Below are positions 24,401-38,200 of a DNA stretch of 64,000 bases, in pieces. Within the stretch, counting starts at the first letter, position 1, and every line of letters starts with the position of its first letter. The DNA lies in contig JASJOG010000257.1 in NCBI GenBank assembly GCA_030142905.1, positions 171,001 through 235,000 of the forward strand, written 5' to 3'. A program made the translations under genes and the position numbers. Source of the DNA: Heliopora coerulea. Its lineage: Eukaryota; Cnidaria; Anthozoa; Scleralcyonacea; Helioporidae. The notes beneath the pieces were generated by a model. It saw only the letters and a program-made list of their open reading frames with translations. It was not told where the DNA came from and did no database searches.

Positions 24401-27400
24401 CCTTTTTTGATCCTTTGTTGACAAGAGTTCGCTCTTCTTCAGCTTGTCTCTGATTAATAGTTGATGATTTTCGGGAGAATTGCTCACTTCATCAATATGT
24501 TGACAAAGTTAACTACTTTTTATCAGTCGATATTTTATAAAGGAAGTACCACATGGATTCCTGTGTTTCGATACTGTGCTTCAAATACTTAGGATGTTGC
24601 TCGACCTTCAAAACCTAAAACCGCCTCCTAACGGCTCGTGTATTTTCATGCTTTTCTTAATTCTCACAGCATGAATCGCGGTATCCAAACACGGAAATCC
24701 ATTAGGTATTTAAGTGAATATTGCGGGAAGCCAGTAAGACTGACGTGAATGAATGCTGCATACACATAATGGTGGAATTGGTGAGCAAAGTTCGCAATGT
24801 GTAAGGTGAATACTTGTTTCGACATAACTGCAAAGAAAAAAATTAAAGTTTTGGTGAAGTTGCACACTCATGGTTAGTAATTTGATTCGGCCCGCAGCTA
24901 TAATACAGCATGACTCATAAGAATATCCAGCTGTACTCCATGTTTACTAAACTGTTTAATGAGTTATGCTTCAATTATAGGTGTTACTCGTACGTTGGTT
25001 ATATAAAAAGGAGAGGTCAAAATTTATCGATTGGCACTGGATGCAACTCCGTTGGAATTATTGTTCATGAATTGATGCACGCTCTTGGATTTTGGCATGA
25101 ACAAAGTCGACCAGACCGAGATCAATATATCACTGTGCTACTTAACAACATCATACCGCGTGAGTTTCACAGGGAATGCTCTTTTGAAATAACTTCAAGT
25201 ATCTAGAAGCAAATAACCCATCACCACCCTTTCATTCATTCATTAGCTTACTGAGACCCAGGGGTGGCGCCAAAGGCTTGGGGGACAGAGGGGACTACAG
25301 CCCCTCCGTCGGGGAACCTTAGCCCCCGTGTAGAGGAAAAGTTAACAATTCGTCGAAGGATTTTCACTGGTAACACATTTATATATTGTACAGAGTACTT
25401 GTTATTGATTTAGCCAAGAAAGATAATAGACTTTTCACTTCATTTCAAGTAAACTGTTTCTAGTCAGTTGTTGCGATTATTCTTGCAAAAAATAACATGT
25501 TCCCGTCCTTCAAATAAGGAAATTATAAAGGGGGCTTGGTCATAGCCCCTCTGGTTTAGCCCCCTGTCAGGGAGGATGGTTGTAGCAATCAAGTGCATTT
25601 CAAATCCAAACCTTGACATCAACCATCAGAGCAGTGACCCGTTTACACGATGCAAAATGATCGGCATCTTCATTACGTCCCATATGAACCAATTCGATGC
25701 TGATCCGGAGGTGGATGCAAACGCCATCGAAATTCATCGGGTTAAAGGTTCTGGGATTTTAACCCTAAAACATGGTCATATATAAGTTCCATTATGGCAC
25801 AGTTTATAAAGTGCTGTCCCATCACGAGGATAAATTTCTCCCCAGAAATTGTAAGTTTCCAGCATATTCAAACTATAACGATATTTTGAATTGTAAAAAT
25901 AGCGTTTTTGTTGTCAAGAGTTGAGTTTAGTATCCGTTTAAAAAATTTATTTCCTGGGAAGAGGGGGACTGCGATCCCCTTAGCCCGCTGTTAATCCGTC
26001 CTAGTAGTATAAGCGACCATTTTTGGGGGAGAATGGAACGTAGTCTTAAAGTGCAGAAAAACATTGGTACAAGTGCAGTTTCGCGGACGTACCTGGCCGC
26101 TGGCCTTTGCAGGCGGCTCAACATCAAATATAATGAACTTTCCGCGGGAAATTAAAGTGTAGCCATGACCAAATACCAACATGAAATCGCCTTAGTTAAG
26201 GAAGATATCACTCAATTCACAAAAAATTAACTTTACAATACTATTCTACAACTAATACTAAACCTAACTAAATATATGTCAATATACACCTTTTGCTGTT
26301 CATTGCCCGAAAATATATTATCATTAACACCAACCACAAGCTCATTAACGCAAAAATACATTCATTTTATTCAATATACATTCACTAGCGTAGATACGCA
26401 ACCATTTGCATCGAAGGGCATTCCTTAGCGCATACAGATGACCATTAACACCATTTTACTATGCGTTAGGGATAATAAAATTTCAATTAGGCAAGATATT
26501 TCTCTTGACCCTTACACACGATCACGAAATTCATTCACTATGACATTCACATGGACATCTCCCAGTCACACTTACAACACACCCGCAGTCAATCCACGCT
26601 TGTTCACAGCCATTAGCATTTACACTTACACCCAGTCACCCCAATTGTAGTATCCATTCTCTCACGAAGTTGGGTTGGATTTCATGCTAGACGTTCTGGT
26701 TATTTCGGAATTTAATTTTTTTTTCTTATTTGTATACAGAATATCGTAGTAATTTTGACAAACACTCCTGGAACAACCTTCATAACTCTATGGTTCCGTA
26801 CGACTTTGACAGCGTGATGCATTATGGAAGTACGGCTTTCTCACGAAATGGTGAGTAATTCATTTACGCAGTCATCATCGGTCAAGATGTCTCACGTTTG
26901 TAGCAATTTAACCTCAGGTTATGATAACAAAACTTCATTGGGATGCATCAGGACGGCATACATTATGCTGTATTCAGGCCGGCGATAGTGTCGAACAGCG
27001 GCATAGCAACCAACTAATTATTGGGGGCTCAACCCGTGTGTAGAGGGTCCAGGGGCATGCATCCCCCAGGAAATTGTGATTTTACTTTTTTGAGACTTTG
27101 AAACGCTATTTTCTGCATTTTGAGAGCAGTTTTACAAAAGAATATAAAGATCATAAACAAATGACAATTACAAATATACACTTTAAGACTGATTTTTTGT
27201 TCGAACCTGATCAACTACATTATATAAAAGAGCGACTGTCGTAAATATTGGGGGCATGCCCCCCACTTCTACTATTGGGGGACATCATGCTCCCACGTCC
27301 CACTTCTCATACCTATGGTTTCGAAATAACTCTTGCCACGGCTGAACTGAAACTTTGTAGACCCATTAAGCTCTAAAAAGAATGGAGCGATACCTCCGAA

Positions 27401-30400
27401 CTGAATTTTGAAGTCAACATCGAGGCTGACGTGTAGATCAGTATTTAGGTTATCCCAGTTTCCTACGCAATAAAAGTAGCTTACGCGATAGATCTCGCGA
27501 TTTCTTCGCGTCTTTGACGTTATCTCCAGATCTTCCGCTTAGCATGTGAAATCTCCAGCTTGCTTTCAAGTCTTATTGTCGAAAACAATTTAGTGCATGT
27601 CATTTTTTATGAATAATGGGGCGTCTGTTTAGTAACGACCATACACCGCGGCAATCGCGGCTCTGATTCTGTAACAGATTTCAAATTATCATCTGTTATA
27701 TCAGAACTTGGCAAATCCAAATTATCTTATAGCGGTACAATGCTGTTTAACTCATTACCAACCGACAGGGAGATCATCAACAATTATGCTCTCTCCTCCG
27801 TTAGACGACTAATAAAATCATTTTTTCCGAAATCGTCCGCCAACTGATTTTTTCAGTAAAAACAAACGTAATTCCGAGGAAAGTGTGCATAATCACGGTT
27901 TGATTAATGAAGCACAGTTTTACTATGGTTAATTTTCGACTTAAACAAAGTCATCTTCAGACTAATTGAAGAAACAGTTCTGTTTCTAACAGAATTCTAA
28001 CTGTTTCTTCAATTAGTCTGAAGATGACTTAGTTAAAGTCGAAAATTCACTATAATAAAACTGTGCTTCACTAATCAAACTGTGTTTATGCACACTTTCC
28101 TCGGAATTACGTTGATTCTGGTTTTTACTGGAAAAATCATTTTTCCTCGAACTAAATTTTCACGTTGACCATCTTGAACGATTCTCCTTTGTTCCTTGAA
28201 AATCGTCTCTAGTTTGTAACTGTTATAATTCTATGTCCCTCGGATCAATTGCTATCTGTAAAGTCTGTTTATATTTTAATATAAACTAACAATATTCTAT
28301 TGCTCATACATAATCAAGGAACATTTAGGAGAATACTTTTTTTAAAGGTAAAAATGTATAAATTACACTTTTGAAAGAAAGTTGATTACATTACATATCG
28401 ATCAGAATAAACAAAAGAAGAACAAATTCTATAACTATAAGGAGTAACATTTGGTAAGGGAATAACACATTAATGGATGATGTGATTTTCTTGGCAAAAT
28501 CGTGCAGGATCAAAACAGGTAGTCTATGATTTAGCAGAAAACCTCCCATTAAGAGATGCCTTTAACAGGGAAACCTCCCTCTTAAGGTCATCCTGTGGGT
28601 GGCAGCTCTGGCTAAAACACGCGACCTATTGCGAGAAACGTCCCCAGTTGTTCGGTTTTTCTTTTACAGTTTTCATTTTTATCCTAAGAGAATAGAGGAA
28701 ATGCCTGTAGGACTGCATATTTGACAGAATTAACCGTCCATGAAAAATAGAGGTTTAATACAACATCTTCCTCGTGTCCAATTCTCCCGCGGGAGGAAAT
28801 ACACGCGTGTTTTGACCTACATGGCTGCCTTGATTGCGGCTTCATTCAATCGTGGGGCGAGGTATAACGAGGTATCGTTCTTGTCTTTTTAGAGTTCAGT
28901 GACTAAAGCATGTGAAAGCATTCAATTATTTGGAATTAAAGGGTTAAAGAGTATCGTAAAGAGAAGAAAGCAATTGCTTTCTTACAATAATACAACTTAA
29001 AGTTTTGGTTTTATCATATCTGAGCTTAAAAATTGCCTTAATAGTTATCTAACTGATTTTGAATAATTCGTTTTCCGGAAACTACCCGACAACATAAGAG
29101 ACAACATAAGAACCTAGTTGAGCTTTAACTATTATATCTTCGTGCCCATTATTGGGGTTTGACAAGGTTTACGACAGGTTAACGTAATTTTTTCAAAGTT
29201 AACGGACACTATTGGTTTTTTTCTTCAGCCAACTAACAAGAAAAGGACTAAAGATACAAAATTAACCACAAAGTAAACTAACAAAGAAATCCTCTTTCGA
29301 GCCTAAAAGACAAATATTTTTCTCATGCTCTGTTTTGACGATAGCGCAGAAGCTCGACGGCAGATCAAGAAAACTAACAACGTCATCCGGAAGTGAAAGT
29401 GACATCCGGTCGCCATCGTTATCTTCCCTTTCGTAAACGGTCGTCACCAACCGGAACGGTCGATGCCAGCATAAGGTTCTCGCCATCCCCAAGTGTACTA
29501 TTAGGACCCTCACTAAATGATTTGATGTTTGTAAAATTCCTGATTTTTAGTGGCTAGTGCGACCAAAAGCGATCGGCAATGAGTTGGTCTTAATCCGTGA
29601 AGAAATTTTATTTTCTTTGCACTCAAAGTGTTTTTGTTTGTTTGTTTGTTTGTTTTACTCTGCAGTGTTTTATTTTCTTCGAACATTCGTATAGTCAAAA
29701 TGTTAATATTAGAATAATTCAGCGACTAGTGGTCAAATTAGGGTGTAAGCGAGGCGGAAAACTCGTTACTGGGGCGGTTAGGTTAGGGTTTCGGTTTGGG
29801 TAAGGTGACCCAAGATAATCCTTCTTTAAATTTAAAGTCAAGGAAAAAAAACAGGTAAACGATTTTGAATGTGTTACGGGTTTGATGCGACTTATAGAGT
29901 TAGGGTGAGAAGGGTACGCTTGGGGATGGCGAGAACATTATGTTGGTATCGACCGTTCCGGTTGGCAACGACTATTTACGGAACGGAAAATTGCGTCGCC
30001 GAAAACGGCATTTCTTAAGTTCCCTGGTATGATATTTTCCTGGATGATTTGCATTCTATCTACGCAGTGGCGAAGCTAAGCTTGACAACTGATCATGCTA
30101 TATGCACATGTAAGATTATCTATGCGTAGCAACCGGGTCGTGCTATGCAAATATAGTATCATGCACGATATTTAGATATCAACCAATACATAGCCACTAA
30201 CGTTATTTTTCTGCAATTTCTAGTCATTCTTGGCAACCACTACCTTGACTACAAATAGCTGTATTTTTATATAGTAATCATTGTACGGGTGGATGTAAAT
30301 ATCTTGATACCAGAATATTGTAGATCATTTTAAATTTGCGTAGCATGACCTGTTGCTATACTTAGCTTCGCCACTGTCTCTAGCATATTGTACTCCTGTT

Positions 30401-33400
30401 ATAACTTATGGAACAATTCTTGCGCGTGATCCACTGATTAATTTTAACAACCTTTTTTTTTTTTTTCAAAGGTCAAAAAACAATCATAGCAAAGTATAAT
30501 CCAAACAGGAAATTTGGGCAAAGAAAGGGATTGTCAAAAGGCGATGCGGAAGAACTCAATAAATATTACGAATGTACCAGTAAGTAACAGTTCTTGGAAA
30601 GATTGATGTTAAAAGGACTGCTACTTTAAGTATGTGGGTACAAATAGTTACTAGGGACCTTAAGATCTAAAACTTCAGCTTGAACGGCGGAGACCTATAA
30701 AACTTCCGCATTTAAAGAAACCATGGTTTATTGACCAGCATGGTTAATACTTGTGGCGTGTTTTATGACTCCTAAACGCTGCAGTTTTCCTAAAACGACT
30801 GAAGTCCCGACTTGAATTCAATCTTAAGTAACAGCTTTTTTCACTCCGCGAGCCAACTTCGTCCTCAAGACGTGCATGAAAATGGTCTGGGTGGCGTTGT
30901 ATGCTGAACGACAACGGTGTTGAAAATGCACTGGAGAAGAAAAATTTTTCATTCTCTTCGTTTCTCAAAAAGAATTCCTTTGTTTAAAGGACGTCGTCGT
31001 TGAAGTTGACGTTGCATATCTTAAGGTCCCTATTGAGTAACCGAGACTCAGATGGTGGGCAAAAGTGCGGGGGTTCGACGTACGGGTTCCCTTTAGGGAA
31101 GCGACGATATGATAATAGTGTCATCTTAAAATTATATTAGTAACGTTAATACCATCAATTTTACTCTCTTTTTTATTATTTTAGGTAATCCAAAGCCCTC
31201 ACCTTCTCCGCCTCCTACCAGGCCAGTTTCTCCAGGTACTCAGTCCAAATAATTTCACTGAAATGCATAGTAGGGAGAATGTTCTTGAGAATAATTCTAA
31301 ACCTCTATTATTCCATTAGAATAATTCAAAATCTATATTTATATTATATATCATATCGTATTGTATCATATAATATCATATATCATACATCATACCATAT
31401 CATACATCATACCATATCATATATCATATACCATTCCATACTATACTGTATATCATATCATACCTATCAAATCATATATCATATTATATTACCATATCAT
31501 GTATCGTATTTATATTTATATTTATATTATATTGTATTATATTATATGATATGATATGATATATGATACATGATATGATATGATATTATATTGAAGAATT
31601 AGAAAATAATTCTAGTTCTTCAATCACGAGAATCTTTTTGAGAATAATTCTAAAACACAAGATCGAAACAGTGCGCATGTTCGTGAATCTTTCGTTTCGA
31701 GTTTTACAAAGCACTGCGGCTGCGTATCTGGCAACGTGTTCTTACAATAGCAATTTTCATTCAAAATAAAAGAAAGAAATAATTTGTCATCCCGATAGAA
31801 TTTTCAACGTCGTCCTACTCCTACACAGACTGTCATCAAAAGCATTTCTCCGGTTTCACGGCTACTTTGGCATACAGTACGTGGAACATTTTCCTCTCGT
31901 TTAAATGCTAACAAATTGGCTAGAGATGATGAAAAGAATTTTGGATGAGTAAAACAATATACACATTCATTACAACGTCAACGGAATGTTATTCTACTCA
32001 AATCTTTAAAATAATCTACTTTATTAAATCCAGTCACCGTACCAACTGACATAAATTTCCTGTTACAGTTTATTTGGGGTGATTTTTTTTGCATGAAACA
32101 CACAAAATTTCCCGTTAATCTCATTGGAACTTTAAAAGAATGCGTTGAATCTCCACCTACCCTATTACCCCGCATATAAACGTACCTCCGATAAAGGCAC
32201 ATGTATTTATATCCTGATATTAGCGCATGCGCCTTTAAACGATCAAAATCTGAGTTCGATAGACAAGAACAAAATACCACACCGCGTTACTTTTAATCAG
32301 TATATGCATACACGTACTTCTTATTTCTTGCCTTTATTGGTCAATTTTCGAGGTTGCGCTTATGTGCGAATTTTCATAACCGCATGCACCTCTAAACGGC
32401 GATTTTGAACCGATAAAATTTCGAAAACTCTTGAACTTTCGCTTATAGGCGCATGGGCTTATATGCGTGGTAATAGAGTAAGTTTAATTATCCTGGTTGT
32501 TACCTCACAAAAAACTGAGGAGGAGCAAAGCAATTGGGTCTTCTGAGTTCTTAAATTGTTATAGGCTATTCCAGATAACGTACTGACATAAGTTGATATA
32601 TCTAAAATATTTACTCTTTGTCATTCGTGTGCCTCGCTTTGAAGACTAAAATTGACTGGCTTTGGCCAGGGTAATATGTTAAGGCCTATCAACACGATAG
32701 GATTGTTGTATACAGTTCTTTACTCTGGCGTATGCGGTTATGTCGTAAAAGCACAATTCCTGCTCGCTATTCGCTTGCGAATGTTGCAATTGGTCTTGGA
32801 GACTCTTACGACTGAATCGGACACATCGAAGTGAGCACTCGTACACGACAGTCGTATCGTCTAAACGGGCCCTCAAGAATCACTTCTGGATGAGAAGAGT
32901 TAAGCTTTTTAAGCTCCATGTTTCTATTAAAACTTGGATTATCTCTGAAATTCTTAACCTTAAAGTACAACTGATCTGTGAAAAGTGCTCCACATTTTTC
33001 ATGTGACTTAAAGAATCTTGTGATTGTAGAATCCATGAACTGTAATTTCGACAAAGGTTCCTGTCTTTGGAAAAGTTTTGTCGGGCAACGAAAGTTCCAA
33101 CGTCGTAGAGGGAGTACACCAAGCGGGGGAACTGGACCAGATCGTGATCACACAACCGGCAGAGGTAACATGCCAATACAATATAACCAATTTTAATTAC
33201 TCTACAAAATAGTAACTTACAAATAGCGGTATAGCGAGCGCAGAAAAACCGCTGACCTTTAAATTCAGGTTTAAGGTGAGGGTTATGGTAAAGGTGAGGG
33301 TTATGGTAAAGGTAAGGGTTGGGGTTAGGATTACGGTTGGAAGTGGGAGTGGGGTTAATTTTTTACCCGCGGTTGAACGACATTTAGCTACAATACCCCG

Positions 33401-34546
33401 TCTAATTTTACGTGGTCTCTATAAGCGGAGCCACCTTGCCGCTGGTCTTTTGCCATCGGCTCAACAAACAAACATCAGTGTTCTCACAACGAAATCACTG
33501 AACTGTAGGATGGGCACGAATTTCGATGTCGCTGCTCCACCCATTTTCGTAAACGAATTTTCGAATAAATGTATGTGTCTTCCTGATCACTGAAATACTG
33601 CGAATCATCAATTAACAGTGGAGAGATATGAAAATGTATACACACTTTGAATGATTATAAATACAATGTTTATTAAGATATATCTAAGTTTTATAACCCA
33701 AGTTAAAGAAGACAAGTGTAGAATTTTTTGAGTTATCGCAGGTGTTCGAACTGATGACCGTTCTGGTCCAGGCACTGCTGATAACGCGGACAGATGGAAT
33801 TGCGAACATTACGAATCATGATCATTTCATTTGGTATTTGGGTGCATTCTCTTTCAATTGCTGCTCTTAACTCATTGATTGTTGCAGGTTTTGTGCTATA
33901 AACCTTATCTTTGACGTATCCCTATAAAAAAAGTCCAGAGGTGTGAGGTCTGGTGAATGCGGGGGGAATTCAATGCTATCTCTTCTCCCAATCAATCTAC
34001 TCGGCAGATTTTCGTCAAGATAGGCTCCCACGTCATGATGGTAGTGGGGAGGTGCTCCATCTTACGAAATAAAACTCCCCATCTCCAAATTGCTCACGAA
34101 TGCGTGGCATTCAAAAGAAAGTTTGAGTGAGTTATAATCATTCAAAGTGTGTATACATTTTTTGGGACACCCTGTGTATACATTTTTGGGACACCTATAC
34201 ATATATATATATATATGTATACATTTTTTGGGACACCTATACATATATATATATACATATATATATATACATATATATATATAAATTTGTAAATATAAAA
34301 TTTGTAAAATAAGAATGTATAGGAAAATCTGCAACTATGAATACTTTAATCAACCTTAATACATTAGACAGGCCAAAGAATGTACCAAAAAACACACAAC
34401 ATATCTTCACTGACCTTTGAAGTGAGAATAAAATGGAGATACAATGGTCTCGATATGTTTATATGTTGATATGTTTTGTGCCATAATTTTTGCAATTTGC
34501 TGTATATATGTATATATGTACATATGTACATATGTATATGTGTATA

Positions 34547-34577
<31 letters not shown>

Positions 34578-34801
34578 ATCTGTGAGGCGGTCTGAAGATC
34601 GCCTCACAGCGTGAAACTCGAGTTACAGGGTTTTTTATTTTAAATTTCCATTAAACGTATAATATAATATACATATATATAAACATATATATATACCTTT
34701 ACTCAAAACGTTAGAATTCTTTGCGTCCCGTCACGGCAGTTACCAACCTTGGAATTTATTACGTTATTTTACACTGTTTACGCAGTATCATACATATATA
34801 A

Positions 34802-34837
<36 letters not shown>

Positions 34838-35123
34838 ATATTTAAAAACTGATCAAGAGTGCTTTATCAGTATTTAAAACACGAGGCGATAGCCGAGTGT
34901 TTTAGACCTGATAAAGCACGTACTGCGAGTTTTTTAAATGTCTTATGAAATTCATTACCTGATACGCTAATTCGCGAAGAAATTTTTGAAATTGATCTTT
35001 CGTAAGCCGAAAAAATGGAACTTCTTCACATATAAAGCCACATATATCTTTATCACATATATAGATCCGACACGATCATGATTTTCTTTTGTCTTTTCCT
35101 CATGAATTTTTAATGAATTTTAT

Positions 35124-35218
<95 letters not shown>

Positions 35219-38200
35219 TGGTCTCGGTACCCTAATACCGAATATCACTTAAATTTTACAACAACTAACGAGAGACATGGTCTTGAATATTCTTGCAAAG
35301 TCTGGTATTTGCATCTCCTAGAATACCTTAGTAACGATGCTGAAAATATTCAAAAACGTTTCATGAAAATTGTATACAGTACAAATTCAAATAAGCGCCT
35401 TAGACGCTTATTTAACTTTGCGACCTTAAAGGTGGGTGCTCATGATGAGGACTCTGTCTTTTTAGAGAATAACAAAACAAAAGATAAGGAGTTTATTTAA
35501 CTTTAACAAAACAAAACAGAACAGTTGAGCTACTGCCAAGCAGTTTGAAAAGATGGTGCGATTGAAAGAACTTTTTGCCCACATTGACATATCAATTCAA
35601 ACTTTAAAAACAACACCACCGTGTGGAACAGTGAAAGCATTAAAGCGAGATTAGACTAAAGCTTAAATGTCCGTCTTATTACAGGTGTGGGGAAGCTACT
35701 TCTGGCTAAAAAACTTTTAAAAATGTTGGGGTGGGCACTTATTCGAATTTTTACGGTATTCAACTGTATTCGTCCACATATATCCTTTCTGATTAGGTTT
35801 ATTCTATTCTACTTTGAAACTATTTACAGATTGCAAATATCCCTGAAACCATCTTGTGAATGAAAGCTTTTAAGTAACGTTTAAAAACCGAGCAGGAGTG
35901 CTTTATCGGGATTTAAAACACGAGGCGATAGCCGAGTGTTTTAGACCCGATAAAGCACGAACTGCGAGTTTTTTAAATGTCTTATGAAATTCACCTCTTA
36001 ATACGCTAACTCGTGAAGAAAGTTTGGAAATTTATCGTTCGTAAGCCGAAAAAATTGAACTTCTTCACATATATAGGCACATGTGTCTTTATCACGTGTG
36101 TAGATCCGACACGGTTATGATTTTCTTTTGTCTTTTCCTCTTGAATTTTTAAATAAATTTAAAATACTCATAAAGCATTCATGAGGACAACGCAGAGGAA
36201 TTTGGCTCCTAAATAGTATGCTGTAAATTGGATGCAGAATCGTTCTGATGTAGATAAACTTTTCTTTCGAATTTCTATGTTAAAGTTTCCTGAAACTTTA
36301 GCCGGTAAATAGCCGGTAAATATGGCCATTTAATTCTATTTCAGAATCATCCTCAGGGTATTATGAAACGAAAGTTCACAATTAACCTACACTACTGAAG
36401 TCAACTGAAAAATGTTGACTCGAGCGGGATTTGAACTCGCACCTTCGGGATACCGGTCCGCCGCTCTACCTGTTGAGCTATCGAGTCCACAGGGATTGGA
36501 GGCGAGTTTTTATCCAATTTAAGTGCACGAAATATTCTCGCGACAACTTAACGCTATCCATGAGGATGGATGTGCAGTGTTTCATTTCAATGGCCATTTA
36601 AATGTATTCCTATTTTAAGAGAGATAGAGTATTCGCTCCGGAACTGTAAAAAGATGCAATATTTGCCTTGTAAACACTATACAGTTCGGTCGCTCATAAT
36701 GTATTTGTTAGATAAAATCTTGATATTATCAAACCGCTTCTCTCCATGGTATTGACTCGTATCTTTAATCTTAGATAGCAATGGAAACTTATCTTTATCT
36801 TATTAGGCTACTATTATTACTTCGAAACAAGTAGCCCTGTCAAAAAAGGTGAATCTGCGTCAATTCGAAGTGAAGCTCTTAAAGCAACCGATGGCCTTTG
36901 CGTCAGCTTTTGGTACCACATGAAAGGGAGGAGTATGGGCAAGCTTAGTATGGGTGTGGTTAGTCTCGGGAATACAAAGCTTAATGCTTTATGGTCAAAG
37001 ACCGGCAATCAAGGACCTTCATGGAAGCAAGCGAAAGTCACAGTTGAATCCAAAGCAACGTTTTACGTACGTATTTATTTAAGCTTCTCTTCTCGCTTGA
37101 CCGGTTGAAGAAATTTAGTCTTTTTTCTTAATCTCGAAGTAAGCGACTAAGTATTCATCTTCTGGTCTGGGTTTGTGTTTGTGTTGTCACAGATCTTGTT
37201 TCGTGCATTTCTTAATTCTTACTTTCACAAATGAATTAATTCTTTACCCACATATAGAGTCATATATGACCCTACTTTAGTTGTTCTGGTTTTCAACCAT
37301 GCCAAATCGACAAATCAAACAAAAAAGCTCAATTTCAAACATTGTTGAGCTATCGAGTCCACAGGGATTGGAGGCGAGTTTTATCCAATTTGAGTGCGCG
37401 AGATATTCTCGCGACAACTTAACGCTATCCATGAGGATGGATGTGCAGTGTTTCAATTCTATTTCAGAATCATCCTTGGGGTATTATAAGTCTCGTGCAC
37501 TTAAATTGGATAAAACTCGCCTCCAATCCCTGTTGACTCGATAGCTCAACAGGTAGAGCAGCGGACCGGTATCCCAAAACATTGTTGATACCGGGGCCGA
37601 TTGCATGGAGCGGGCCGGCCCGGTTTACCGGGCTTTCTGCTTTCCTCGTGCTTCAGTGGCCTGCAAGATCATGTCCTTGTAGATTACCTGCAAGCTAGTG
37701 TTATGCCACAGTACAACAAGCGATAAGGACAGAGTTGTTTGTTAAACAGTACGAAAAAGTACAGTATTGGCTCTGCATGAACTACTTGTAGTTATAATTT
37801 TAACAGTTACAACTGCTTCAAACGAATACATGTTGGATTTTAAAATGTTAACCTTAAGTAACACCAACTTCAAGACTGCGGTTACAATGAATACCATTTA
37901 AAGAATCAAAGTAGCATATATTCTTCGTACTTCTTAGTATTATCAGCATAATTTAAAAAAACTGGCACACTTCCCGGCATAATTTCAGTAAAAAGGGAGC
38001 AGTGCTAGTAGCATAATGTGCGAGTTTTACGAGCACAATCTGTCAAAGCCTTCTCCATACAATGACCTCTGTTCCTGGCGTATTTGTTTCCTTACTTGTG
38101 CTTTGTGTTCCTTGTTCCCGAAAAGATAACAAACACACGGTAATTCAATTCCGTCTCCAAGAACCCACGTGCTTTCTGGCGCTTTTCTTGCTTCTCTCAG

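Larger units (their letters stand above)
27365..28900. mobile_element. MITE C copy split by about 1.1 kb
   Basis: Left part 27365-27490 (ATTAAGCTCTAAAAAGAATG, GACGTGTAGATCAGT) and right part about 28610-28900 (ACACGCGACCTATTGCGAGA to GTCTTTTTAGAGTTCAGT) correspond to the two halves of 16477-16840. Between them lie a LINE tail (27662-27847) and a long palindrome (27843-28140). Confidence 0.6.
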
